From an uncultured Blautia sp. (GTDB taxonomy: Bacteria; Bacillota; Clostridia; Lachnospirales; Lachnospiraceae), in assembly GCA_900549015.1 (NCBI GenBank), contig URMH01000005.1:21834-85833 (forward strand): a stretch of 64,000 nt of DNA. The letters are read 5' to 3'. Under the pieces are notes generated by a model that did no database searches, was not told where the DNA came from, and was given only the letters and a program-made list of their open reading frames with translations. A program made the translations under genes and the position numbers. Below, in pieces: positions 35,194 to 42,134 of this stretch (position 1 is the stretch's first letter; each line of letters opens with the position of its first letter).

Positions 35194-35693
35194 GATGCCT
35201 CACCTACATTCGTTATAAACTCATCAATCAGTTTCGCGTGGTCTTCCTCGCTGATTTCCCTCTCGATCACCTTACCTGCAATCTCCATTGCCATGCCGCC
35301 GATCTCGCCTTTGATCTCATTGACAGCTTTTCTCTTCTCCTGGGCAATGTCAGCCTCTGCCTTTTCTTTCATTGCAGCCGCCTGAAGAGCTGCGTCTTTT
35401 AACATCTCTTCACTCTGAACAGCCGCTGTTTTCTGGGCAGTTGTAAGAATCTCATTCGCCTTGTTCTTTGCGTCCTGCATATTTTTCTCGTACTCTTCCT
35501 TCATTGCAAGAGCCTCATCTTTTGCCTTTACAGCGTCCTGGATCTGCGCGTCCGCCTTTGCTCTGCGCTTTTCCAGCATCTCATTGATGGGCTTGAAAAG
35601 AAAGCGTTTGATCAAATATACCTGGATAAAAAGGTTTAAGATCGTTGCGATAAAATTCCACGGCACAATCGTTACTAAATCCTGTACCTGCAT
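35190..35693 (-). CDS. atpF: ATP synthase b subunit
   Basis: 167 aa. One N-terminal membrane helix (WNFIATILNLFIQVYLIKRF), then a long charged coiled coil (RRAKADAQIQDAVKAKDEAL...). Peripheral stalk of the enzyme. Follows atpE, overlaps atpH by 4 bp. Confidence 0.95.
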   Translation of the reverse strand: MQVQDLVTIVPWNFIATILNLFIQVYLIKRFLFKPINEMLEKRRAKADAQIQDAVKAKDEALAMKEEYEKNMQDAKNKANEILTTAQKTAAVQSEEMLKDAALQAAAMKEKAEADIAQEKRKAVNEIKGEIGGMAMEIAGKVIEREISEEDHAKLIDEFITNVGEAS

Positions 35694-35744
35694 TCCTGTA
35701 ACCTCCTGTTTCTGCCGGTCTTTCTGTTCCCTCAGAACAATTTA

Positions 35745-36023
35745 TCAGCTCAGGAAATTCATGAACATACCAGGAGCAACAAAAATAAGAAGAAGACCGG
35801 TTACAAAACCGTAAATACCTGTTGTCTCTGCGATAGCACAGCCGAGAAGCATAGTAGAAGTAACGTCGCCTTTGCACTCCGGCTGACGTCCGATTGCTTC
35901 CAGAGCCTTTGCAACTGCATTACCTTCACCAATACCAGGTCCGATACCGGCGATCAGGGCACAGCCCGCACCGATTGCACATCCTGCCAACGCGATACCT
36001 TTTGCAAGTAACTGAAAATCCAT
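35745..36023 (-). CDS. atpE: ATP synthase c subunit with two-carboxylate, Na+-type ion site
   Basis: 92 aa, two membrane helices around the RQPE loop (R46-E49). Helix 2 has the ion-binding glutamate E66 with T67, T68 and Y71 (AIAETTGIY). Helix 1 has a second glutamate, E33 (GPGIGEGNA), where the classic Na+ rotor of Ilyobacter has Gln32. This two-Glu pattern is known from the Na+-coupled rotors of Fusobacterium nucleatum and Clostridium paradoxum. I infer a Na+-driven ATP synthase. Confidence 0.95.
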   Translation of the reverse strand: MDFQLLAKGIALAGCAIGAGCALIAGIGPGIGEGNAVAKALEAIGRQPECKGDVTSTMLLGCAIAETTGIYGFVTGLLLIFVAPGMFMNFLS

Positions 36024-36080
36024 AATAAAATCCTCCTGTAAAATGTATTTGTTTTATTAAATCTCTTTTTAAAAATCTGT

Positions 36081-36839
36081 TTACTCCTCCGCTGCATTTG
36101 CAATGTACATGACTGTCAGCATACAGAAGATAAACGCCTGCATTACGCCGGAAAACCAGTCAAAATAAACGGACAGGATTGCCGGTATACCCACATCAAG
36201 AATGGGGATTTTCGATAAAACGTCTCCCAGGACTCCCGGAAGAATGCCAAGGACTGCAGAGCTTGCTACTGCCAGCGCTCCGTAAATCAGCCCGTTGATG
36301 ACTACGCCTGATAAAATATTTCCAAAGTGACGGCACGCCATACTTACAGGCGTTGCCAGCTCAGACAGAATATTAAACGGCGTCATAACAGCGATCGGCG
36401 TGGTAAATCCCTTCAGATAACCTCTAAATCCGTTTGTCTGTATCTTCTGCGCTGTGATCATAATAAAGACTACGACTGCCCAGGCAGCTTCTGTTGAAAG
36501 GTCTGCCGTCGGACTTCGAAGACCGATAAGACTTATCAGGTTCGATACAACACTGGTAGCAAAAAGAGCTGCGACAAAAGGAATGAGATAACTGAATCTT
36601 TCTCCCATATTTCCCACAACAAAGTTGTTCGCCTTCTCTACAATAAATTCTGCCAGAGCCTGCCGTTTGGAAATATTCTCTTCCTTCAGATCGTGAGTCA
36701 GCCAGATGCAGAAACCTGTTATCAGGATCATAACGATCCAGCTTACCACCATTGTCTCACTGATGCGGAGCTTTCCCAGAACAGGAAGTTCAAGAGGCAG
36801 CTCCCAGAGTATTCTGGCACCGGTAACATCTAGTTCCAT
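36081..36839 (-). CDS. atpB: ATP synthase a subunit
   Basis: 252 aa, five to six membrane helices. The essential stator arginine is R170 in MACRHFGNILSG. It forms the ion half-channels against the c ring. Standard position upstream of atpE. Confidence 0.95.
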   Translation of the reverse strand: MELDVTGARILWELPLELPVLGKLRISETMVVSWIVMILITGFCIWLTHDLKEENISKRQALAEFIVEKANNFVVGNMGERFSYLIPFVAALFATSVVSNLISLIGLRSPTADLSTEAAWAVVVFIMITAQKIQTNGFRGYLKGFTTPIAVMTPFNILSELATPVSMACRHFGNILSGVVINGLIYGALAVASSAVLGILPGVLGDVLSKIPILDVGIPAILSVYFDWFSGVMQAFIFCMLTVMYIANAAEE

Positions 36840-36891
36840 ATGTTTCCACCTCCCATCTTTGATTTATTTTTCTCATATTTCCTGAAATACA

Positions 36892-37311
36892 CTATTTTTT
36901 TCTCCCAACAATTCCCATAAGCTTAATGCCTGTTCCCGGGAACAAAAGGGGAAGAATGCCTGCCACAAACTGAAAACAGGGGGCTGCGATCGCAATCACC
37001 ACCCAGAGCATCTGAATCAGCATTCTCTGGGAGTAGCTTGCTTTCATACGCATTCTGGCAGCCGCCTCGTCCTCTGATGCAGCAACCTTCTGTACGGTAA
37101 GACCCATGAGAAAAAAATTCAGCACTGCCACAAGACTTCCGCAGATTCCTCCCAGGATTACTGTGTAATCAAAAGGAACTTTTTCCGGCATTCCCATGTG
37201 GAGTGCAAAAAATACAATCCACATCACCAGCGTACCTGTTGCTGTAATTCCTGCCACTCTTTTTGTTTCTTTCTTTACAGCCGGCTGAATATCATGGAAC
37301 ATACTGCTCAT
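36892..37311 (-). CDS. atpI: ATP synthase subunit I-like membrane protein
   Basis: 139 aa, four hydrophobic segments (TATGTLVMWIVFFALHMG; ILGGICGSLVAVLNFFLMG; MLIQMLWVVIAIAAPCFQF; the last near VAGILPLLFPG). Size, topology and place between atpZ and atpB fit the I chain that helps assemble the c ring. Sequence similarity between AtpI proteins is weak, so the call rests partly on position. Confidence 0.8.
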   Translation of the reverse strand: MSSMFHDIQPAVKKETKRVAGITATGTLVMWIVFFALHMGMPEKVPFDYTVILGGICGSLVAVLNFFLMGLTVQKVAASEDEAAARMRMKASYSQRMLIQMLWVVIAIAAPCFQFVAGILPLLFPGTGIKLMGIVGRKK

Positions 37312-37339
37312 AATACTTCCTTTCTATCCTTTTCCGGAT

Positions 37340-37609
37340 TTATATATGCCGGTTAAAGGATACTTTCTGTTTTTTCTTTTTTTCTTCTTTTTTCTGGTGT
37401 TTTACAGTACTTAAATAAAATTTATACGCCACTGTCGCGGAACCGCCCATCCCAAAGAAAAAGCCTAAAATATAAATCCAGCCTCCAACTCCGGTCTTCG
37501 CAACCAACCACCAGCAGCCTGCAAAGCAAAGAAGCAACGGGGTAATAAACGAAAGCCCGAACTGGCTCAGCATAGCTATATTTTTCCAGATTTCTACGCC
37601 TTTTTTCAT
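37340..37609 (-). CDS. atpZ: AtpZ/AtpI-type small membrane protein of the atp operon
   Basis: 89 aa, two membrane helices (LSQFGLSFITPLLLCFAGCW and GWIYILGFFFGMGGSATVAY) and a lysine-rich tail. The layout is that of the ATPase gene 1 family (putative Mg2+/Ca2+ entry or assembly factor). First gene of the operon. Confidence 0.75.
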   Translation of the reverse strand: MKKGVEIWKNIAMLSQFGLSFITPLLLCFAGCWWLVAKTGVGGWIYILGFFFGMGGSATVAYKFYLSTVKHQKKEEKKKKQKVSFNRHI

Positions 37610-37651
37610 CTTCCCTTCCCCTTTCGCACAACAGGCTTTTTATATAGTCAA

Positions 37652-37680
37652 ATTCTAACATATTGCTAGGATAATTACAA
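37652..37680 (-). promoter_or_regulatory. Promoter of the atp operon
   Basis: Minus strand TTGTAA (37675-37680), 17-bp spacer, TAGAAT (37652-37657), about 45 bp before atpZ. Confidence 0.6.
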
Positions 37681-37738
37681 TATATCACTCATCTTTGAAC
37701 TGAAAATTCACAAATTACAGAATACTATATGTACACAA

Positions 37739-37762
37739 AAGACCGGACTGCTGCCCGGTCTT
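37739..37762 (-). terminator. Terminator of the orphan sugar-binding protein gene
   Basis: Stem AAGACCGG/CCGGTCTT (37739-37746, 37755-37762) with an 8-nt loop and T's on the minus strand side. Confidence 0.7.
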
Positions 37763-37797
37763 CTCTTTTGTATTCTCTCTGCCTGTCAGGATATGTG

Positions 37798-38889
37798 TCA
37801 ATATATGTAATTGCTGTACGCAGGATCCTCAATATTTGCGCTGTCAATCCACTGGGGCTCAAGAAAGCTGTTCTTTTCCACATTCACGCCTTCTTTTGTA
37901 AGGTCGAGAGCGGTAAGAATAGTAATATATCCCATTGCGTACGGGTCCTGGGAAACGATTCCAAGCTCTGTTCCGTCTTTTACTGCCTTCTGCTGCTTAT
38001 CTGTGGCGTCTGTTCCCACCATCACAATACTGGAATCTTCCGGCTTTTTCAGCCCCAGATACATTTCTGATATATCGGCGTTTGTGCAGTAAACTCCGGC
38101 AAGATCCGGATATTTTTCAAGTGTTTCCTTCATGGCTGCTTCCATATCTTCTACACTGTCCTGATACAGGATCTCTGACACTTCAATCCCTTCGGACTCT
38201 GCGATCTTTTTCTGAAAGCCTTTCATTCTGTCCTGAATGCTGGCTGTTTTCTCCTGCGCGGAAAATACTGCAATCTTACCGCTTCCGTTTAAAGCCTCCG
38301 CCAGCTTCTCAGCCGCCATCTCTCCTGCCTTTTCATTGTCTGTGCCTCGAAATGCGCCTACAAGCTCCGTATCCGCCACATTGGAGTCAAACACGACTAC
38401 CGGGATCCCGTTTTCTGCCGCTGTCTCAAGCTGTGCCTGACAGGATTCCATATCTCCTGCTGAAAGACAAAGCGCAGCCGGATTCTCGGCGATGACCGCG
38501 TCCAGCGTATTGATCTGCGTCTCTACCTCCCGCTCGTCATCGGGGCCTTCAAATGTCATGGTCACTGCATCTTCTTTTGAAAAACCATAGGCTTCGTTTA
38601 CTGCTTTTACCGCGTCTTCCATACCTGCCTGTACTTTATCCCAGAACTGTCCTTCTGTATTTTTGCTTACAACAGCGACTCTGGAACCTGCCTCAATTTT
38701 CACGGAAGTATCAATTTCCGGAAGCAGAGGGTCTTCTACTTTTTCCTGCGCATTCTCTTCCGCTGCCTCTTCTCCTGTATTCTCTTCGGGAGATGCTGCG
38801 ATTCTGTTGGTTTTTCCGGGAATAATCCCTGCAACTGCTACTGCCGCCAAAACGATCATGGAGGCAACCGCCGCCTTCTTCATCTTCAT
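37798..38889 (-). CDS. Periplasmic-binding-protein-like sugar sensor/binding protein, orphan
   Basis: 363 aa. Hydrophobic N-terminal segment (about 6-24), an acidic low-complexity linker (about 33-60), then an RbsB-type domain: VAVVSKNTEGQFWDKVQAGM, NGIPVVVFDSNV, GKIAVFSAQ, GVYCTNADISEMYLGL, and VGTDATDKQQKAVKDG. It binds a sugar or autoinducer-like ligand in family terms. There is no lipobox cysteine and no transporter genes next to it, so it may be membrane-anchored by an uncleaved helix and act as a sensor or use a distant transporter. Confidence 0.82.
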   Translation of the reverse strand: MKMKKAAVASMIVLAAVAVAGIIPGKTNRIAASPEENTGEEAAEENAQEKVEDPLLPEIDTSVKIEAGSRVAVVSKNTEGQFWDKVQAGMEDAVKAVNEAYGFSKEDAVTMTFEGPDDEREVETQINTLDAVIAENPAALCLSAGDMESCQAQLETAAENGIPVVVFDSNVADTELVGAFRGTDNEKAGEMAAEKLAEALNGSGKIAVFSAQEKTASIQDRMKGFQKKIAESEGIEVSEILYQDSVEDMEAAMKETLEKYPDLAGVYCTNADISEMYLGLKKPEDSSIVMVGTDATDKQQKAVKDGTELGIVSQDPYAMGYITILTALDLTKEGVNVEKNSFLEPQWIDSANIEDPAYSNYIY

Positions 38890-39045
38890 TCTCCTCTTCT
38901 GCTTTACATAGATTTAACAGTTTCTTTTGCTATTTTTTTCATTATACACTTTTTCCTTCTGCCGTCTATAGTTTTAATACTTTTTTCACAATTTCCGTCA
39001 AAATTGCCGATGTTTTCTTTCTTCACAGCCGCTTCCAAAATCTCT

Positions 39046-40089
39046 CTAATCCCAGACGTCCCACTCTTTCCCCAGTTCATATGCTGTGGAAAAAGCAAGC
39101 GGTCCCAGAATTACCCCTGCGCCTCCGAAAATCAGAACGCCGATGTAGACGCAGCCCAGAATCACAAGCGGCGAAACACCCAGCCTTCCGCCCAAAAGCC
39201 TTGCCTCCAGCACCTCCCTTAAAAAGCTTGTAACCAGGTCAAGAATCACACAGCCCACAGCAATTCCCACCTCTCCTTTGATAAGAAAAACAATCGCTGC
39301 CGGATAAAGAATCGTACCCGTACCGATAAGGGGAATGGCGTCAAGTATTCCAAGTGCAATGCCAAATACGAGAAAATACGGACTTTTCATAAGCCGGAAA
39401 CCCACAGCGCACACACCGGCAATAATCGCCATAATAAGAAGCTGCGCCTTAAAATAAACGGCTGTCGTCTCTTTTAACCTTCGAAACGCTCTGCGGATTC
39501 CGGCAAGCCAGGAATATTCCCTTATTTTTTTCTGCAGATTTTCCATATCTCCCATAATAAAAGAAGTGGAAATATACGTCACAACAAGTCCGGAAATAAA
39601 AAGAATCACATGCTTTGCCATTCCCACGATCTTCCCTATGTTTTCCGGAGTAAGCGCCGAAAGAAAAACTTCCATTATATTCGCGCCCCGCTCCATCAAA
39701 TATCTTTTTGTTTCCGCACTGCTGTGCCCGGTAACCTCTTCCAGAAATCCACAGCAGGAATCCAGCATTCTCTCTCCTGTTTTCAAAAGCGCGGGAATAT
39801 TTGCCACAGCCGCCTGAAGCTGCCCCATAATCCCCCAAATACCCCAGTAAGCGAGTGTTCCCAGCGCTGCAAACAAAAGGGTAAGAAGAAGCGTTCCCAC
39901 AATCCCTCTTTTGATCCCTGTTTTTTTCTCCACACGGACAGCCGCCGGGTAAAGCCACCCTGCCAGAAAAATTGCCGTCACAAAAGGGATTACAGCAGGC
40001 AGAAAAAAGCGGTATCCCGCATACACCCCTGCTATAATCCCTGTTATTGTCAGTTTTCTTTTCCATTCTACATTCACAGAACTCACCAT
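39046..40089 (-). CDS. AI-2E family (YtvI/TqsA-like) membrane protein
   Basis: 347 aa from ATG 40087-40089, chosen because AAAAAGGAAAAG precedes it; a second start at 40131 has only a weak site. Seven to eight membrane helices. The FGIALGILDAIPLIGTGTIL block and the LGVSPLVILGCVYIGVLIFG block are the AI-2E transporter family core. In spore formers YtvI-type members act in sporulation; others move AI-2, ions or proteins. The role here is open. Confidence 0.85.
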   Translation of the reverse strand: MVSSVNVEWKRKLTITGIIAGVYAGYRFFLPAVIPFVTAIFLAGWLYPAAVRVEKKTGIKRGIVGTLLLTLLFAALGTLAYWGIWGIMGQLQAAVANIPALLKTGERMLDSCCGFLEEVTGHSSAETKRYLMERGANIMEVFLSALTPENIGKIVGMAKHVILFISGLVVTYISTSFIMGDMENLQKKIREYSWLAGIRRAFRRLKETTAVYFKAQLLIMAIIAGVCAVGFRLMKSPYFLVFGIALGILDAIPLIGTGTILYPAAIVFLIKGEVGIAVGCVILDLVTSFLREVLEARLLGGRLGVSPLVILGCVYIGVLIFGGAGVILGPLAFSTAYELGKEWDVWD

Positions 40090-40162
40090 ACTTTTCCTTT
40101 TTGTGATGCCTGGTATCTTTTGCCCCGGCATCTTTTTGTTAGTATGGCAATTTCTTCAAAAT

Positions 40163-40882
40163 TTATTCCAGAAAAAAGCCTTTTGTAAATGAAGCGTCTT
40201 TAAATCCCTGAAAAACTTCTCCCTCCGGTCTTACCTGAAAGTGCATCGTCTTTTTGGAAGAGGGCGCTGTAAAAGTAAGAGAAGCGGAACAAAGTCCCGG
40301 AAACCTTCCCCCGTTTTCTCCGTCTCCGTATTTTCTGTCTCCTGCAAGCGGCATTCCCGCATGTGCCATCTGCACACGTATCTGGTGATGCCTTCCGGTA
40401 TCCAGTAAAATACGTATGAGAAATTTTTCTTTTCCCTTCTCATCTCTGCACTTATCCACAAGCCGGTACTGAAGACGCGCTTTTTTTCCACCCGGAGTCC
40501 CGGGTTTTACAACAGAAGAGGTATTGCTTCTTCCGTCTTTTTTCAGATAATCCTCCAGAATCCCCTCTTCTTTTTCCACTTTTCCATATGTCACTGCCAG
40601 GTATTCTTTTTTCATCTTTCCGCCGCTTATCTGCGCGCTTAATTCCTTTGCCGCCTTTGGCGTCTTTGCAAACACAAGAATCCCTTCCACCGGCTGATCA
40701 AGGCGATGCACTACTGCGGCATAGGGAATTTTTTCCGGCTGCTTTAAAGCCAGGTAATTTTTTATCATACTCTCCATGTCCATCGTTCCGATTCCTGCAT
40801 TTTGAACAGCAAGTCCTGCCGGCTTATGGCACACCAGAATCTCTCTGTCCTCAAATATGATCATATCCTCTGTTCTTTTCAT
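40163..40882 (-). CDS. RluA-family pseudouridine synthase
   Basis: 239 aa. Catalytic Asp in VVHRLDQPVEGILVFAKT at about 58-75, N-terminal VCHKPAGLAVQ, and the C-terminal LDTGRHHQIRVQMAH motif. Isomerises uridine in rRNA or tRNA. No S4 domain. The ribosome-binding site lies in a terminator-like hairpin directly before the start (separate entry). Target position unknown; a G-rich loop (GDGENGGRF) is ordinary in the family. Confidence 0.9.
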   Translation of the reverse strand: MKRTEDMIIFEDREILVCHKPAGLAVQNAGIGTMDMESMIKNYLALKQPEKIPYAAVVHRLDQPVEGILVFAKTPKAAKELSAQISGGKMKKEYLAVTYGKVEKEEGILEDYLKKDGRSNTSSVVKPGTPGGKKARLQYRLVDKCRDEKGKEKFLIRILLDTGRHHQIRVQMAHAGMPLAGDRKYGDGENGGRFPGLCSASLTFTAPSSKKTMHFQVRPEGEVFQGFKDASFTKGFFLE

Positions 40883-40905
40883 AAAAAAATCTCCTTTTCA
40901 GGAGA
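40883..40905 (-). promoter_or_regulatory. Ribosome-binding site buried in a terminator-like hairpin
   Basis: On the minus strand: TCTCCT (40905-40900), GAAA tetraloop, AGGAGA (40895-40890), then seven T, then ATG at 40882. The only Shine-Dalgarno sequence of the pseudouridine synthase gene is the 3' arm of this hairpin. It could block translation or stop transcription right before the start codon. Confidence 0.7.
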
Positions 40906-40953
40906 GTATACCTTAATCCCGCGCTTCTGGCAACAGATAAAACAACGCAGTAA

Positions 40954-41871
40954 GACGGTCATCACTTTCTTATTATTTCATAAATCCTGAAAATGATGAC
41001 CGCCTCAATGTTCTTCGTTATTCAATTATTCGTCCTCTTACTCTTTCTTATTTTAATCTTTATCTGTTTATATGTATCGTCTTCTTTATTCACTTTTTAT
41101 CTATACGTACATATCTCTCTCTTTATTTCCTGCTCATAAACGATATGATTTTATATCACTCGATTTATTTAGAAAGTTTTATAGCTTTTAAAAATTATAA
41201 TTTCACGGATTATAATTTATCTTATTTAATAAAGAAATCATGGCTATACTTTTCCCTGTTTGTTTAAACACCTTCGAACTTAAATTCTTAAATCCGAATC
41301 TGCTTAATTTGTGTGCGCTTTTATTCCTGGCAAATAAGTTTACGGTAAAATATTTTTTATGAACCTTATCTTTACATATTTAATAAAAGTATGGGAAACG
41401 TTCCAACGTATTTCTTTTATAAATTATCTTTTTAAGATAATTTCTGATGTAAAGTTTCAATTCATATAGTAAATTATATTACTTATATGGATTTCAAAAT
41501 ATCCTCCTTATCTATTTTCGAAATTCTCCGGAACTCTTCTTCCGGACGATTCTCTAAGATAATGGTTATACTCTTTCGAAAAATGTTTCTTTACACAAAT
41601 TCCGAAACCTTTATATCAGTTTTGTGACATTATTCAATATGAAAAATCGCTACTATAATACCTGTACTTATTGTTTTTGATATAAAATAAAAGCATTCAT
41701 CTTATATTAAAAACTCTATATATTATTTTCACTGTACCAGGTCTTTCTTGCAGGAAACACGATTCCTGTCACTTTCATATTGATGAATGAAATTCTACCT
41801 TCCCACCGGAATCACCAAATCCTTTCTGATATTTTCTATCTTTTGTACTTTGGTTTGTTTTTTCTTTTGAT
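40954..41871 (-). ncRNA. Candidate ~0.9-kb structured non-coding RNA or very long leader
   Basis: The gap 40883-42134 has no credible gene but has a consensus minus-strand promoter at 41878-41906. The RNA that would follow holds nested helices. One is a 19-bp hairpin, arms 41714-41696 and 41691-41673, with two G-U pairs and one mismatch that pair only as minus-strand RNA. Around it are ACCTGGTAC (41742-41734) with GTACAGGT (41667-41660) and a long-range stem 41789-41773 with 41644-41628 (15 of 17). Also present: hairpins at 41768-41751, 41546-41527, 41489-41463 and 41443-41421, and a 16-bp 3' stem 41004-40989 with 40969-40954 that uses G-U pairs. I recognise no known RNA family. Confidence 0.5.
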
Positions 41872-41877
41872 GGGATT

Positions 41878-41906
41878 ATAATACCACCGCCCACTGATTT
41901 TGTCAA
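41878..41906 (-). promoter_or_regulatory. Strong promoter firing into the non-coding gap
   Basis: TTGACA (41901-41906), 17-bp spacer, TATTAT (41878-41883) preceded by TGG on the minus strand. A TATAAT overlaps at 41875-41880 with a 20-bp spacer. The nearest minus-strand ORF is nearly 1 kb away. Confidence 0.75.
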
Positions 41907-42080
41907 TACTTTTTTGATATTTTTTCAAAATTTTTCTTTTATAATCTTACTTAATTTTATTTATTGTACTATTTATTTATATTTTTATAAAAATTCAGAC
42001 TTTTTAATTGTCATAATCCGGACATACCTTTTTCTTTACAAAAGGCGGCAGGAATATAACGCTTTCCCGGAAAACAAAAC

Positions 42081-42112
42081 GCCGCCGGAAACGACTTCTC
42101 ATTTCCGACGGC
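42081..42112 (-). terminator. Terminator of the aconitase-family gene
   Basis: 11-bp arms GCCGCCGGAAA (42081-42091) and TTTCCGACGGC (42102-42112) with one mismatch, 10-nt loop, followed on the minus strand by GTTTTGTTTTCC. Confidence 0.75.
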
Positions 42113-42134
42113 ACTTCTGTTCATATTCATGGAT

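Noticed and set aside
37935..38495. Plus-strand 186-codon frame opposite the sugar-binding protein gene
   Set aside because: Shadow of the real minus-strand gene; proline- and leucine-rich translation with no domain.
41203..41379. 58-codon open frame on the minus strand inside the non-coding gap, encoding a lysine-rich stretch
   Set aside because: No ATG, GTG or TTG start near its upstream end, no ribosome site, and an open run this long is not surprising when all frames of an AT-rich kilobase are scanned.
41715..41780. 20-codon ORF starting MKVTGIVFPARK in the candidate ncRNA
   Set aside because: Weak ribosome site and it lies inside the paired region of the RNA model; too short to support alone.
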